A DNA stretch of 33,378 nt from Actinomycetospora sp. (GCA_029266415.1 JAQSWW010000018.1:1-33378), one strand, 5' to 3'; shown: positions 15,309 to 23,842, numbered from the stretch's first letter. Program-made: numbers and translations. Notes: generated by a model not told the origin, from the sequence alone.

Positions 15309-15358
15309 GCGCGGCAGGCTGCCACGGGGTCACGACACCGCGGTCGTCCGCCGGCCAG

Positions 15359-15538
15359 GCGGAGTGGGTGGCCCTGCTGGCCACCGCGCGCCCGGCGTCA
15401 CCCGGCCCGGAGGCCCGCGTGCTCGTCCACGCCGCGCTGGCGCTGGTCAACAGCCTGGGGCGCGTCCACCACCTGGCCGTCCGCCCCGGCGCCCAGCGCG
15501 GCACGGCCGCCCTCGCCGGGGCCGTCCTGGCGGGGTGA
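15359..15538 (+). pseudogene. C-terminal remnant of a TetR-family regulator
   Basis: About 59 codons ending in TGA read AEWVALLATARP, then EARVLVHAALALVNSLGRVHHL and a final Ala/Leu helix. This resembles the C-terminal ligand-domain end of a TetR subgroup common in actinobacteria (my recognition, not a search). No HTH or start codon lies upstream: the same frame there is the shadow of the methyltransferase. The body of the gene therefore appears deleted. It overlaps the desaturase 3' end tail to tail by 141 bases. Confidence 0.55.
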
Positions 15539-16612
15539 GCCGCCGGGCAGGGCGAGGCGGGCGATGGTGCCGAGCACGCCCGCGTACTGCTTCACCAGCG
15601 GTCCGCTGGTGTACGGCAGGCCGTAGCGGCGGCAGATGTCGCGGATCAACGGGGCGACCTGCGCGTAGCGGCGCGAGGGCATGTCGGGGAACAGGTGGTG
15701 CTCGATCTGGTGGGACAGGTTGCCCGTCATGATGTGCATCAACGGGGACCCGTCGAGGTTCGCCGAGCCCAGCATCTGGCGCAGGTACCACTGGCCCCGG
15801 GTCTCGCCGTCGAGCTGGTCCTCGGTGAACGTCTCGGCGCCGGCCGGGAAGTGCCCGCAGAAGATCACGGCGTGGGTCCAGACGTTGCGGCTGACGTTGG
15901 CGGTCAGGTTGCCCAGCAACGTGGTCGGCGCGGCGAGCCCGGCCAGTAGCGGGAAGCCGACGTAGTCCTTGAGCAGCTGGCCGCGGACCTTGCGCCACAG
16001 CCCGCCGAGCTCGGATCGCGCGACGGACCACGGCTTGCGTCCGGCCGCGACCTCCTCGAGCTCGATGTCGTAGATCGCGATGCCGTACTCGAAGCCGAGC
16101 GCGAGGCCGGCGTTGATCAGCGGCTGGAGCAGGTGGTACGGCTTCCAGGGCTGCTCGGGATCGACGCGCAGCGTGGCGTAGCCGATGTCGCGGTCCTTGC
16201 CCAGCACGTTCGTGTACGTGTGGTGCACGTAGTTGTGCGAGTGCTTCCAGCCCTCGGCCGACGACGCGGAGTCCCACTCCCAGGTGGTCGAGTGAATTTC
16301 GGGGTCGTTCATCCAGTCCCACTGCCCGTGCAGGACGTTGTGGCCGATCTCCATGTTCTCCAGGATCTTGGCCACCGACAGGGCGGCGGTGCCGCCGAGC
16401 CACGCCGGCGGCAGGAGGGAGAACTGGAGCAGGACGCGCCCGCCCGTGTCCAGGCCGCGCTGGACGGCGATCACCCGGCGGATGTAGCGGGCGTCGTCGT
16501 CGCCGAGGTCGGCCATCACCTCCGTGCGGATCGCGTCGAGCTCGGCACCGAGACGCTCGACGTCGGCGTCGGTCAGGTGCGCGCTGGCGGCGGTGGTCGT
16601 GGTCGTGCTCAA
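15398..16612 (-). CDS. Membrane fatty-acid desaturase
   Basis: A 404-residue integral-membrane di-iron desaturase similar to DesA3-type acyl desaturases. Histidine boxes are HNVLH (residues 91-95), HNYVHH (126-131) and HQIEHH (301-306), with hydrophobic segments between them. It would introduce a double bond into acyl chains using electrons from a reductase partner not encoded here. The start is a TTG at 16612 with GGAGG 8 bases upstream; the track's longer ORF has no support. The last 45 residues or so are polar, Gly/Ala/Asp-rich and lie antisense to the TetR remnant. They may be an extension created when an original stop was lost. Confidence 0.88.
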   Translation of the reverse strand: MSTTTTTAASAHLTDADVERLGAELDAIRTEVMADLGDDDARYIRRVIAVQRGLDTGGRVLLQFSLLPPAWLGGTAALSVAKILENMEIGHNVLHGQWDWMNDPEIHSTTWEWDSASSAEGWKHSHNYVHHTYTNVLGKDRDIGYATLRVDPEQPWKPYHLLQPLINAGLALGFEYGIAIYDIELEEVAAGRKPWSVARSELGGLWRKVRGQLLKDYVGFPLLAGLAAPTTLLGNLTANVSRNVWTHAVIFCGHFPAGAETFTEDQLDGETRGQWYLRQMLGSANLDGSPLMHIMTGNLSHQIEHHLFPDMPSRRYAQVAPLIRDICRRYGLPYTSGPLVKQYAGVLGTIARLALPGGSPRQDGPGEGGRAALGAGADGQVVDAPQAVDQRQRGVDEHAGLRAG

Positions 16613-16877
16613 GCGGGTGTCCTCCCGGACGGTGCGTGGCGGTCGCTGTCGGCGGACCGAGGACGCGGGTCTGGGAGCCGCTCGGGACGTCCTCATCAGG
16701 GTCCCCGCCGGGGGCGCGGGCAACCGCCGCGGGCCGGTGACGGGTGACACCGGCGGTGCGGGCGGTGTGACGGATGGGTGCGGGTGGCGCGCGTGTTCTT
16801 CCTGGTGCCGGTCCGAGATCGCCACGAGATCCCGCGACCGGCCGTCACCGGACAACGAGGTCCGGAGAGGAGTCGTC

Positions 16878-17225
16878 GTGCACCGTCACGAGAGCCCGGT
16901 CCTGATCACCGGCGCAGCGCTCTCCCCCGCGGAGGAGTTCGCCGCCCGCCGTCGCCGCTACTCCCTGATCATGTCGATGCGCATTCCCTGCCTGGTCCTC
17001 GCGGGCGTCCTGGCCCTGGGGTTCGGCTGGACCATCGCCGCTGCCGTGGTCGTGGTGGCGTCCGTGCCGCTGCCCTGGGTCGCGGTGCTCATCGCCAACG
17101 ACGCCCCACCGCGCAAGGCCGAGAAGACCGCCCGCTGGCGGCCCGACCAGGTGATCGAGACGCAGCCGGTGCGGGCGCTCGAGCCGGGCATGGTGATCGA
17201 CGCGCCGACCGGCCGGGCCGCCTGA
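16878..17225 (+). CDS. DUF3099 family membrane protein
   Basis: A 115-residue small membrane protein. AEEFAARRRRYSLIMSMRIPCLVLAG (about 17-42) is the DUF3099 signature, followed by a second hydrophobic segment ending in WVAVLIAND. The family is restricted to actinobacteria and its function is unknown. GGAGAGGAG lies 5 bases before the GTG. It starts 265 bases from the divergent desaturase start, with no recognisable operator between. The MFS gene starts 4 bases after its stop, so they likely form an operon. Confidence 0.8.
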   Translation: MHRHESPVLITGAALSPAEEFAARRRRYSLIMSMRIPCLVLAGVLALGFGWTIAAAVVVVASVPLPWVAVLIANDAPPRKAEKTARWRPDQVIETQPVRALEPGMVIDAPTGRAA

Positions 17226-17229
17226 CCCG

Positions 17230-18660
17230 ATGGCCGGCGAGGGCGCGGGCACCTGGGCGCAGATGATCGTCCCCGGGCACCGCGGCGCGGTCGCGGTGCT
17301 CGCGGGCGGCACGTTGATGTTCGCCGTCGACACCTACGTCACCGCCAGCCTGCTGCCCTCGGCGGTCGCCGAGATCGGTGGCGAGGCGTTCTACGCCTGG
17401 CCGACCACGCTCTTCCTGCTCGCCGCCGTCGTGGCGTCGTCGCTCACCAGCCGGGTGCTGGCGACGGTCGCGCCGGGGCGGGCCTACCTCGTGGCGCTCG
17501 CCGTGTTCGCGGTCGGCGCCCTCATCGACGCCGTCGCCCCGTCGATGGCCGTCCTCCTGCTCGGGCGGGTCGTGCAGGGCGCCGGCGGGGGCCTGCTCGC
17601 CGGCATGGGCTACGCGCTCATCCGCATCGCGTTGCCCCGCACGCTGTGGACCCGCGGCAGCGCGGTGATCGCCGCGATGTGGGGCGTCGCGCTGATCGTG
17701 GGCCCCGGCCTCGGCGGGCTGCTCGCCGGCGCCGGGCAGTGGCGCTGGGCGTTCGGTGCGCTCGTCGTCGGGAGCCTGCTCATCGGGGCCCTCGTGCCCG
17801 CCGCCCTGCACCGGGCCCGCGCCCGCACCGCGCCCGGCCCGTTCCCGCTCGGATCGGTGCTGCTGGTGGGCGCCGCGGCCGCGGTCCTCAGCGTCGCCGG
17901 GCTCGCCGCCGACGTGCTCGTCGTGGGCCTCGGCCTGCTCGTCGCCGTGCTGCTGCTCGCCGCCTTCGTCGTGCACGAGCGCCGCACCCCCGCCGCCGTC
18001 CTCCCGCGCGCCGTGTTCCGCCGGGGCTCGCCACTGCGCTGGATCTACGCGCTGAGCGCCGTGCTCGTCGGCGTCTCCGCCCTCGAGGCGTTCGTGCCGC
18101 TGCTCGGGCAGCGCCTCGCGGGGCTCACGCCCGTGCTCGCCGGCTTCCTGGGCGTCGCGCTCGGCGCGGGCTGGGTCGCCGGCGAGATGGTCAGCGCGTC
18201 GGCCCGCCGGCCCCGCTGGCGGGTCCTCGCCGGCCCGGGGCTGCTCGCCGGGGGCACCGTGCTCGTCGCGGCGACGCTGCTGCTGCTCGACGGTCCGGTC
18301 GCCGGCCCGGTCGCCACGGTGCTCTGGACCGTGGGGCTCGTGGCCGGCGGCGCCGGCATCGGCACGGCGTGGCCGCACCTCGCCGCCGCGGCGATCGGCG
18401 GCGCCGAGCCGGAGGCCGAGACCGCGCTCGACCCCGACGACGCCGCCCGCGACGAGGGCGAGGCCGACAAGGCCTCCGCCGCCGTCACCACGGTGCAGAT
18501 GCTGGCCGTGTCGGTCGGCACCGCGCTGGGCGGCGCGAGCCTCGCCCTCGGCGGCGACGACGCCCTGGCCGGCGCCCGCTGGCTGTTCGCCGTGTTCGCG
18601 GTCGTGGCCGTGGTCGGCGCGCTCGCGGCCCGGCCCGCGGTGCGTGGCGTGGGGACGTGA
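17230..18660 (+). CDS. MFS multidrug-type transporter
   Basis: A 476-residue major facilitator protein with about 14 hydrophobic segments, like DHA2-type proton/drug antiporters. It keeps GRVVQGAGGGLLAG (motif B-like) near residue 115 and the antiporter motif GPGLGGLLAG near residue 157. The first helix includes FAVDTYVTASLLP, a membrane Asp typical of drug pumps. An acidic loop (AEPEAETALDPDD, about 395) separates the last helices. The ATG lies 4 bases after the DUF3099 stop and has little ribosome-binding sequence, suggesting coupling. The substrate is unknown. Confidence 0.9.
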   Translation: MAGEGAGTWAQMIVPGHRGAVAVLAGGTLMFAVDTYVTASLLPSAVAEIGGEAFYAWPTTLFLLAAVVASSLTSRVLATVAPGRAYLVALAVFAVGALIDAVAPSMAVLLLGRVVQGAGGGLLAGMGYALIRIALPRTLWTRGSAVIAAMWGVALIVGPGLGGLLAGAGQWRWAFGALVVGSLLIGALVPAALHRARARTAPGPFPLGSVLLVGAAAAVLSVAGLAADVLVVGLGLLVAVLLLAAFVVHERRTPAAVLPRAVFRRGSPLRWIYALSAVLVGVSALEAFVPLLGQRLAGLTPVLAGFLGVALGAGWVAGEMVSASARRPRWRVLAGPGLLAGGTVLVAATLLLLDGPVAGPVATVLWTVGLVAGGAGIGTAWPHLAAAAIGGAEPEAETALDPDDAARDEGEADKASAAVTTVQMLAVSVGTALGGASLALGGDDALAGARWLFAVFAVVAVVGALAARPAVRGVGT

Positions 18661-18663
18661 GCG

Positions 18664-19161
18664 CTACCGCAGGATCTCGACCAGCAGCACCCAGGCGTTG
18701 CTCAGGCCGCCGAGCAGCCCCACCGCGACGGCCGCGGGGAGCCAGTACAGGCCACCGAGCGACTCGGTGAGCAGGCCGATCCCCGCGACGACGGGCGCGA
18801 GCGCGACGACCGCGGCCGGCACGACCGTCGTGCCCACCCACGAGGCCACCGGCTGCTCGCGGGCGCGGCGGCTCGGGCGGCTCAGCCATCCCAGCGCCGC
18901 ACCCGCGACCGCGGCGAGGACGAACAGCTCGACGGCCAGCGCCACCGGCGGCTGGCCGGGGATCAGCAGCACGAGGGACAGGAAGACCGGCGTCACGAGC
19001 AGGATCAGCGCCTCGGCGGCCCGGGAGGTGATGGCCCGGTGCGCCAGGATCGTCTGGATGTTGATCGAGACGGCGACGAACAGCAGCCCGGCGAGCGCCG
19101 CGGCGGCGCCCGCCATGCCGGCGGCGAAATCGGACCACGGCTCGGCGTCGAAGGCGTCCAC
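18664..19161 (-). CDS. Hypothetical four-helix membrane protein
   Basis: A 165-residue membrane protein of unknown function with about four hydrophobic segments. The conserved-looking N-terminus WSDFAAGMAGAAAALAGLLFVAVSINI recurs in many actinobacterial membrane proteins without known role. A basic loop (RPSRRAREQP) separates the first and second pairs of helices. Its stop is 3 bases from the convergent MFS stop. It starts 3 bases after the SnoaL-like gene, so it is probably the third gene of the dioxygenase operon. Confidence 0.7.
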   Translation of the reverse strand: MDAFDAEPWSDFAAGMAGAAAALAGLLFVAVSINIQTILAHRAITSRAAEALILLVTPVFLSLVLLIPGQPPVALAVELFVLAAVAGAALGWLSRPSRRAREQPVASWVGTTVVPAAVVALAPVVAGIGLLTESLGGLYWLPAAVAVGLLGGLSNAWVLLVEILR

Positions 19162-19164
19162 GGA

Positions 19165-19527
19165 CTACGCCAGCTTCTCGCGCATCGCCGACGCCACGGC
19201 TTGCAGCGCCGAGAGCGGCCGGATCATCACGGTGAGCCGGTCGATGGCGCCGCTCGCGTCGTGGTGCAGCAGGTCGATCCCCTCGAGCTGCTTGTCGCCG
19301 ACGTGCGCGCGGAACACGAGCACGTGGTCCTCCCCGCCGCCGCCCACCTCGGCGACGTAGCGGAAGTCCTCGAACACCTGCGCCACCGCGTGCAGGATCG
19401 GCACGACCGCGTCACGGCCGCGGTAGGGCGAGTGCACGACCGGGCTGTGGAACTCCACGTCCTGCGCGAGCAGGGCCACCGCCGCGTCCATGTCTCCGGC
19501 CTCGACGGCCGCCCGGAACGTCGTCAC
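19165..19527 (-). CDS. SnoaL-like nuclear transport factor 2 fold protein
   Basis: A 120-residue protein with the SnoaL/NTF2 fold: an N-terminal helix FRAAVEAGDMDAAVALLAQDVEFHSP, a YRGRDAVVPIL helix and a curved sheet. Such proteins bind or isomerise small hydrophobic molecules. The GTG start overlaps the dioxygenase stop (GTGA) and GGAGGGG lies about 7 bases before. Coupling to the ring-cleaving dioxygenase suggests it handles a product or substrate of that enzyme, which is inference. Confidence 0.82.
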   Translation of the reverse strand: MTTFRAAVEAGDMDAAVALLAQDVEFHSPVVHSPYRGRDAVVPILHAVAQVFEDFRYVAEVGGGGEDHVLVFRAHVGDKQLEGIDLLHHDASGAIDRLTVMIRPLSALQAVASAMREKLA

Positions 19528-20573
19528 CGCGTCCCCTCCACGATCTCGTCGCCGACGCGCAGCGGCGGCAGCGAGCGGGCGATCTGCTCGCGGTCGGGCT
19601 CCAGCCACGGCGGGAGCCGCAGGTGGCGGCCCAGCTCGAGCAGCGGTTCGTCGACGGCGAAGCCCGGCTGGTCGGTGGCGATCTCGAACAGCACCCCGCC
19701 GGGCTCGCGGAAGTAGATCGAGGTGAAGTACTGCCGGTCGAGGATGTCGGTGACCGTCAGCCCGGCGTCCACGAGGTGGGCCCGCCAGCGCTCCTGGGTC
19801 TCGCGGTCCGGCGCGCGGAAGGCGATGTGGTGCACGGTGCCGCCCGCCTGGAGGCCCCGGTCGGCGTCGGTGGTGGCGGCCACGTCGAGCACCGAGCCGG
19901 GCTCGTCGCCGCCCATGCCGAAGCGGCTGCGCACGCCGCCGCCCTCGACCTCCATGCCGAGCAGGCCGGTGAGCAGCTCGGCGGTGGGATCGAGCAGGCG
20001 CTCGGTGAGCGTCACCGAGTGCAGGCCCCGCACCGCGTGCTCGGCGGGCACGGCGGCCACCCCGTCCCAGCCCGAGCGGGTGTCGCCGGGCGAGGCGACG
20101 AGGTCGACGACCAGCCCGTCCGGGTCGCGCAGCGTCAGCACCTCCTCGTCGTCGTCGCCGCTGGTGCGGTCGCGCGGCGGGTCGACGTCGACGCCGCGGG
20201 CGGTCAGGTGCTGCTGCCACCAGCCCAGCGACCCGGGCGGGATGCTGAACGCCGTGGCGGTGGTCAACCCAGTGCCCTGCCGCCCGGCCTGCACGTCCCG
20301 CCACGGGAAGAAGGTCAGGATCGTCGACGGACGGCCGGCCTCGTCGCCGTAGTACAGGTGGTAGGTGCCGGGGTCGTCGAAGTTCACGGTGGTCTTGACC
20401 AACCGCAGGCCGAGGACGGCCGTGTAGAAGTCCACGTTGCGCTGCGGGTCGCGGGCGATGGCCGTGACGTGGTGCAGGCCGTGGGGCCGGACGGGGGAGT
20501 CGTCGGTGCGGTCGGTGGCGGCGGGCGGCGCGGGATCGTTCACCCGGGCGGCGGGATTGGGCTCGGCGTCCAC
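19524..20573 (-). CDS. VOC-family ring-cleaving dioxygenase
   Basis: A protein of about 349 residues with two vicinal-oxygen-chelate halves, like MhqO/LinE-type extradiol or hydroquinone dioxygenases. The first half starts HGLHHVTAIARDPQRNVDFYTAVLGL; the second has VRGLHSVTL and TVHHIAFRAPD. REPGGVLFEIATDQPGF supplies the last metal-ligand Glu. The His of HHVTA, a His of the second half and that Glu probably hold iron or manganese. I selected the GTG at 20573 since TAGGCT lies 7 bases upstream, fitting a leaderless transcript; GTG 20543 is equally possible. First gene of a probable three-gene operon. Confidence 0.87.
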   Translation of the reverse strand: MDAEPNPAARVNDPAPPAATDRTDDSPVRPHGLHHVTAIARDPQRNVDFYTAVLGLRLVKTTVNFDDPGTYHLYYGDEAGRPSTILTFFPWRDVQAGRQGTGLTTATAFSIPPGSLGWWQQHLTARGVDVDPPRDRTSGDDDEEVLTLRDPDGLVVDLVASPGDTRSGWDGVAAVPAEHAVRGLHSVTLTERLLDPTAELLTGLLGMEVEGGGVRSRFGMGGDEPGSVLDVAATTDADRGLQAGGTVHHIAFRAPDRETQERWRAHLVDAGLTVTDILDRQYFTSIYFREPGGVLFEIATDQPGFAVDEPLLELGRHLRLPPWLEPDREQIARSLPPLRVGDEIVEGTR

Positions 20574-20624
20574 CGGGAACAGCCTACGGCCGGGACCAGT
20601 CGGGAGAGGGCGAGGCGGACGCGC

Positions 20625-21032
20625 GTGGCCGAGGTCGACGAAGCCTTGCACCTCGTGGTGCCCGCGACGCCCGAGCACGTCGGGCGCCTGCGTCGCGCGG
20701 TGCGACGGTGGCTGCGCTCGGTGCTGGGCGACGAGGACGAGGACGCCGTCGACAACCTCACCCTGGCCGCCAGCGAGGCCCTCGAGAACGCCGCCGAGCA
20801 CGCCTACGCGGGGCACGACGAGGTCGGCACCATGACCCTCTCGGCCCGCCGCGAGGAGACCGCCGACCGCGCTGTGGTGATCACCGTGTCGGACACCGGC
20901 CGGTGGCGCGCCCCGGCCGACAGCACCGGGTACCGCGGCCGCGGCCTCGCGCTGATCGGGGAGCTCACCGACGCGCACGAGGTGCAGCCGGGGCCCGCCG
21001 GCACGACGGTGACCTTCCGCCACGCCGGCTGA
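20625..21032 (+). CDS. RsbW-like anti-sigma factor ATPase
   Basis: A 135-residue single HATPase_c domain protein of the RsbW/SpoIIAB group. The N-box LAASEALENAAEHAY (about 46-60), VSDTGRWRAP (about 88) and GRGLALIGELTD (about 105) give an ATP site. Such proteins bind a sigma factor or phosphorylate STAS antagonists. No sigma or antagonist gene is adjacent, so its partner lies elsewhere; the STAS proteins of this window are candidates. The GTG at 20625 is preceded by GCGAGG about 10 bases away. It diverges from the dioxygenase. Confidence 0.85.
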   Translation: MAEVDEALHLVVPATPEHVGRLRRAVRRWLRSVLGDEDEDAVDNLTLAASEALENAAEHAYAGHDEVGTMTLSARREETADRAVVITVSDTGRWRAPADSTGYRGRGLALIGELTDAHEVQPGPAGTTVTFRHAG

Positions 21033-21038
21033 CGCGCC

Positions 21039-21611
21039 TCAGACCGTGGGCAGCCGCAGGTCGATCTGGAAACCGTGCTCGCCGTGGGTGATGACGCCGC
21101 GGCACCGCACGGGCCCGGCGACGTCGACGAGGTGGCGGTAGCGGGCGCTCATCGCCGCGATCAGCTCTCCGACCCGGCGCCCGTCGACCCGGACCTCCAC
21201 CGCGTAGCCACCGCGGTGCCGGCCCGCGGTGACCCGCGAGGACCACAGTTCCGCGGCCACCGCCGTCGGTGCAGAGCCGGCGCGGTGGTGGCGGGCGAGG
21301 ACGTCCTGGTGGTCCTCCTCGCGCGTCACGGTCACCTGCCTGTCGGCGTCGAGCTCGGGGACAGCGATGCGGGGGGCGACGCGCGGGGTGAACGAGGTGA
21401 CGGGCCGCGGGCCCGGCGGGGTCGGCGCGGGGCCGGCGGGGACCAGCGCGGCGGTCCGCCGCGAGCGGTCGACCAGCCACCAGACGCCGAAGGGCACGGC
21501 GAGGATCAGTGCGGTGATCGCCAACCACTTGATCACCAGGAGCGCGAGGCCCGCGACCAGCAGCCAGCCCACGACCTGGGCACCGGTCGACGGTGCGCGT
21601 CCTCTCGCCAT
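21039..21611 (-). CDS. Hypothetical membrane-anchored protein
   Basis: A 190-residue protein with two close hydrophobic segments at about residues 12-46, a Pro-rich linker, and a C-terminal domain from about 105. That domain includes GGYAVEVRVDGRRVGEL, a helix MSARYRHLV and a last strand pair ending GFQIDLRLP, resembling a small HIRAN-like beta domain that I cannot assign. The start overlaps no neighbour; the divergent nuclease gene begins about 105 bases away. It converges on the RsbW-like gene with 6 bases between. Confidence 0.65.
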   Translation of the reverse strand: MARGRAPSTGAQVVGWLLVAGLALLVIKWLAITALILAVPFGVWWLVDRSRRTAALVPAGPAPTPPGPRPVTSFTPRVAPRIAVPELDADRQVTVTREEDHQDVLARHHRAGSAPTAVAAELWSSRVTAGRHRGGYAVEVRVDGRRVGELIAAMSARYRHLVDVAGPVRCRGVITHGEHGFQIDLRLPTV

Positions 21612-21715
21612 GCCGCTCCCATCGTCCCGGGTGGGCGTTTCGTGACAGGAGTAACGACCGCGCCCCGGCGCCCGACAAGCGCGACGATCACGCCGGCCGG
21701 AGGGGGACGACGAGG

Positions 21716-22489
21716 GTGCGCACGGCCTACAAGGTCTGGTCCGGGATCGCCGCCGGCGTCTTCTGCCTCGTCGCGGTCACCGACCTCGCGGGCCCCGCCA
21801 CCCCGACCGCCGGCACCACCGCCGGCTCCTCGTCGCTGCCGACGACGTCCACCGCCTCCGCGCCCGCGCCCGCGCCCGCGTCCCTGCCGCTGGGTGCGGC
21901 CGCGCCGGTCGGTGGTGCGGCGGCGCCGGTGCAGGCCGTCGCCGTCGTCGACGGCGACACGTTCCGCCTCGCGTCCGGCGAGGAGGTCCGCGTGCTGGGC
22001 ATCGACTCGTGCGAGGCCGGGACACCTGGTGGGCAGCGCGCGACCGCGGCGGCGCGCACCCGTCTGTTCGCCGGTCCCGTGACGCTGACCGCCGAACCGG
22101 GCGTCGACCGCGACCGCTACGACCGCCTCCTGCGCTACGTCACCGTCGGCGGCGCCGACTACGCCTCGGGAATGGTCACCGAGGACCACACCGCGATCTA
22201 CACCCGCGGGCGCAACGACGCCTCGCCCGCGGTGCAGGACACGCTGCGCCGCCTCGACGGCGGCGGCCGGGTGTGCGGGAGCACCGTGACCTCGACGACC
22301 ACGGCGACGCCCGATCCCGACCCGGACCTCGACCGCCCGTACACGCCGCGCGCCGACGTCCCGCGCACCACGGCCCGCAGTCGCTCGGACTCGGGTGGCA
22401 CGCGACCGCGCTCCGGGAACTCCGGACACCCCTGCCTGCCCGGCGAGCGGGACGGCGACGGCGACGGCTACTGCGGCGAGGGTCGCTGA
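21716..22489 (+). CDS. Secreted thermonuclease-like protein
   Basis: A 257-residue exported protein. An N-terminal hydrophobic segment (about 8-24) and a Thr/Ala/Pro-rich linker precede an SNase domain (about 74-185). It has VVDGDTFRL, RVLGIDSCEAG (the usual DTPE becomes DSCE, keeping the Glu) and DRYDRLLRYV, so the Asp, Glu and two Arg positions expected for staphylococcal-nuclease chemistry seem present. The end, CLPGERDGDGDGYCGEG, resembles an excalibur calcium-binding motif often found with secreted nucleases. The GTG follows GGAGGGGG by about 9 bases. It may be a lipid-free wall or extracellular nuclease. Confidence 0.85.
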   Translation: MRTAYKVWSGIAAGVFCLVAVTDLAGPATPTAGTTAGSSSLPTTSTASAPAPAPASLPLGAAAPVGGAAAPVQAVAVVDGDTFRLASGEEVRVLGIDSCEAGTPGGQRATAAARTRLFAGPVTLTAEPGVDRDRYDRLLRYVTVGGADYASGMVTEDHTAIYTRGRNDASPAVQDTLRRLDGGGRVCGSTVTSTTTATPDPDPDLDRPYTPRADVPRTTARSRSDSGGTRPRSGNSGHPCLPGERDGDGDGYCGEGR

Positions 22490-22524
22490 GCCGGCGCGCC
22501 GTCGGCGGGCAGGCGTGCTCCCGG

Positions 22525-22719
22525 CTACGCCGGCGCGGTGCCCTCGGCCCGGCGCGTGCTGCGCCGGGACACGCGTGGTCGGCGCAGCGTGCGTGGCGCG
22601 GCCGTGCGACTCGACGCCGACCGCGACGTCGACGACCGCGGCTCGGGCGCCGTGGCGGGCACGTCGAGCAGCTCCAGCGCGGAGTCCGGGATGAGGGCCA
22701 GCTCCCGATTCTTGATCAT
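22525..22719 (-). CDS. Possible small basic protein
   Basis: A 64-residue ORF starting MIKNRELALIPDSALELLDVP and continuing as a Ser/Arg/Thr-rich basic tail. The non-GC-biased codons at the start and a purine-rich stretch (GGCAGGGCAG) before the ATG give some support. No domain is recognised. It lies downstream of the NmrA-like gene. Confidence 0.35.
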   Translation of the reverse strand: MIKNRELALIPDSALELLDVPATAPEPRSSTSRSASSRTAAPRTLRRPRVSRRSTRRAEGTAPA

Positions 22720-22774
22720 GTTGCTGCCCTGCCCTTCCTGTGCGGCCCGGGCGTCCTGGTCGGCCCGGTGTGAC

Positions 22775-22797
22775 CGTGACCAGTGAACGCGGTCACG
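22775..22797. terminator. Weak hairpin downstream of the NmrA-like gene
   Basis: CGTGACC and GGTCACG form a perfect 7-bp stem around 9 bases, about 100 bases after the NmrA-like stop. There is no T-run on either strand, so it could be an operator or a chance repeat. Confidence 0.25.
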
Positions 22798-22896
22798 CCG
22801 CGTCCGGGGCCCCGACCGGCCACCGGATCGATCAGGTGGCCCCTGTCGAGCGGCGGATGGTCGCGCCGCACGGACGAGCGGCGGCGCCCCTGCGGC

Positions 22897-23754
22897 TCAC
22901 CGCAGCGGCCCGAGGTGCGCCGCGGCCCACCCCTCGAGCGGGCTCGGCGTCGTGGTCACGAGCGTGCGCGGCTGCTCGGCCACGAAGCCCTCGCGCAGCC
23001 CCGCAGACATGCCCACGATCGCCTCGATCTGCGCCTCGCCGAGCCCCACCTCGCGCAGGCCGGCGCGCACGTCGTCGTCGGCCGTCCGCACCGGGCGTCC
23101 GAGCACCCCGGTGAGCACCTCGGCCACCTCGGCGAAGGTCAGGTCGCGCGGTCCGTGGACCGCCTGCACGCCGCCGACCGTCCACGGCGCGAGCAGGCGC
23201 GCGGCCGCGACCTCGGCGATGTCGCGCGGATCGACCCACGGCATCGGCCGGTCGAGCGCCATCGCCGTGCGCAGCACGCCCTCGCGCAGCCCGTCGAGGT
23301 CCATCGCGAGGTTCGAGAAGAAGTAGCCGGCCCGCAGGTGCAGCACCGGGGCGCCGCTGGCGTCGAGGGCCTCCTCGGTGCGCGCCAGCCCGTCGATCTC
23401 GCCGGCGCCGTGCCGCTTCTCCGCCCCGACGCTGGACAGGAACACCGTGCGGCCGATGCCGTTCTCCGTCACCGCCCGCGCGGCGTGCCCGCCGAGCCGG
23501 GCGTGCGCCGCCACCGGGTCGGCGTCGGGGACCGACGGGCTGATCCACAGCAGTGCCTCGACGCCGCGCGTGGCGGCGAGCACCGCGTCGCCGTCGTCCT
23601 GGTCGCACCGCACGACCTCGACGTGATCGCGCCACCTGGGGTCGAGCAGCGCGGGGTCGCGCATCAGCAGCCGCGGGCGCACCCCCGCGGCCACGAGCGT
23701 CCGCAGCACGTGGGACCCCACGTGCCCCCGCGGGGTGGTGATGGCGATGGTCAT
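22897..23754 (-). CDS. NmrA-like NAD(P)-binding protein
   Basis: A 285-residue Rossmann-fold protein of the atypical short-chain dehydrogenase/NmrA group. The N-terminal strand and glycine loop MTIAITTPRGHVGSHVL differs from the usual GxTGxxG, which may weaken or change cofactor binding. FLSSVGAEK and LRAGYFFSNLAMDL match the family's central region, and DPRDIAEVAAARLL the substrate-side helix. Relatives act as redox sensors or quinone reductases. GGAGGAGG lies 5 bases before the ATG. It diverges from the hydrolase gene, and the palindrome between them may control both. Confidence 0.85.
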   Translation of the reverse strand: MTIAITTPRGHVGSHVLRTLVAAGVRPRLLMRDPALLDPRWRDHVEVVRCDQDDGDAVLAATRGVEALLWISPSVPDADPVAAHARLGGHAARAVTENGIGRTVFLSSVGAEKRHGAGEIDGLARTEEALDASGAPVLHLRAGYFFSNLAMDLDGLREGVLRTAMALDRPMPWVDPRDIAEVAAARLLAPWTVGGVQAVHGPRDLTFAEVAEVLTGVLGRPVRTADDDVRAGLREVGLGEAQIEAIVGMSAGLREGFVAEQPRTLVTTTPSPLEGWAAAHLGPLR

Positions 23755-23812
23755 CCGTTCCTCCTCCGTCGGTCACCCGAGCATCGCGTGAGGGACCGAC
23801 AGCGCCGGGACA

Positions 23813-23840
23813 TTGACGGCGCGCGGCGCCCGAGTATGTT
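23813..23840 (+). promoter_or_regulatory. Promoter of the hydrolase gene
   Basis: TTGACG (23813-23818) and TATGTT (23835-23840) are 16 bases apart, giving a start near 23847 and a leader of about 35 bases. The matches are 5/6 and 4/6 to housekeeping consensus. Confidence 0.5.
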
Positions 23841-23842
23841 GC

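Noticed and set aside
15134-15358. Upstream part of the TetR frame as an intact gene start
   Set aside because: It is Arg-rich shadow of the methyltransferase with no HTH motif, so only the last 59 codons are kept as a remnant.
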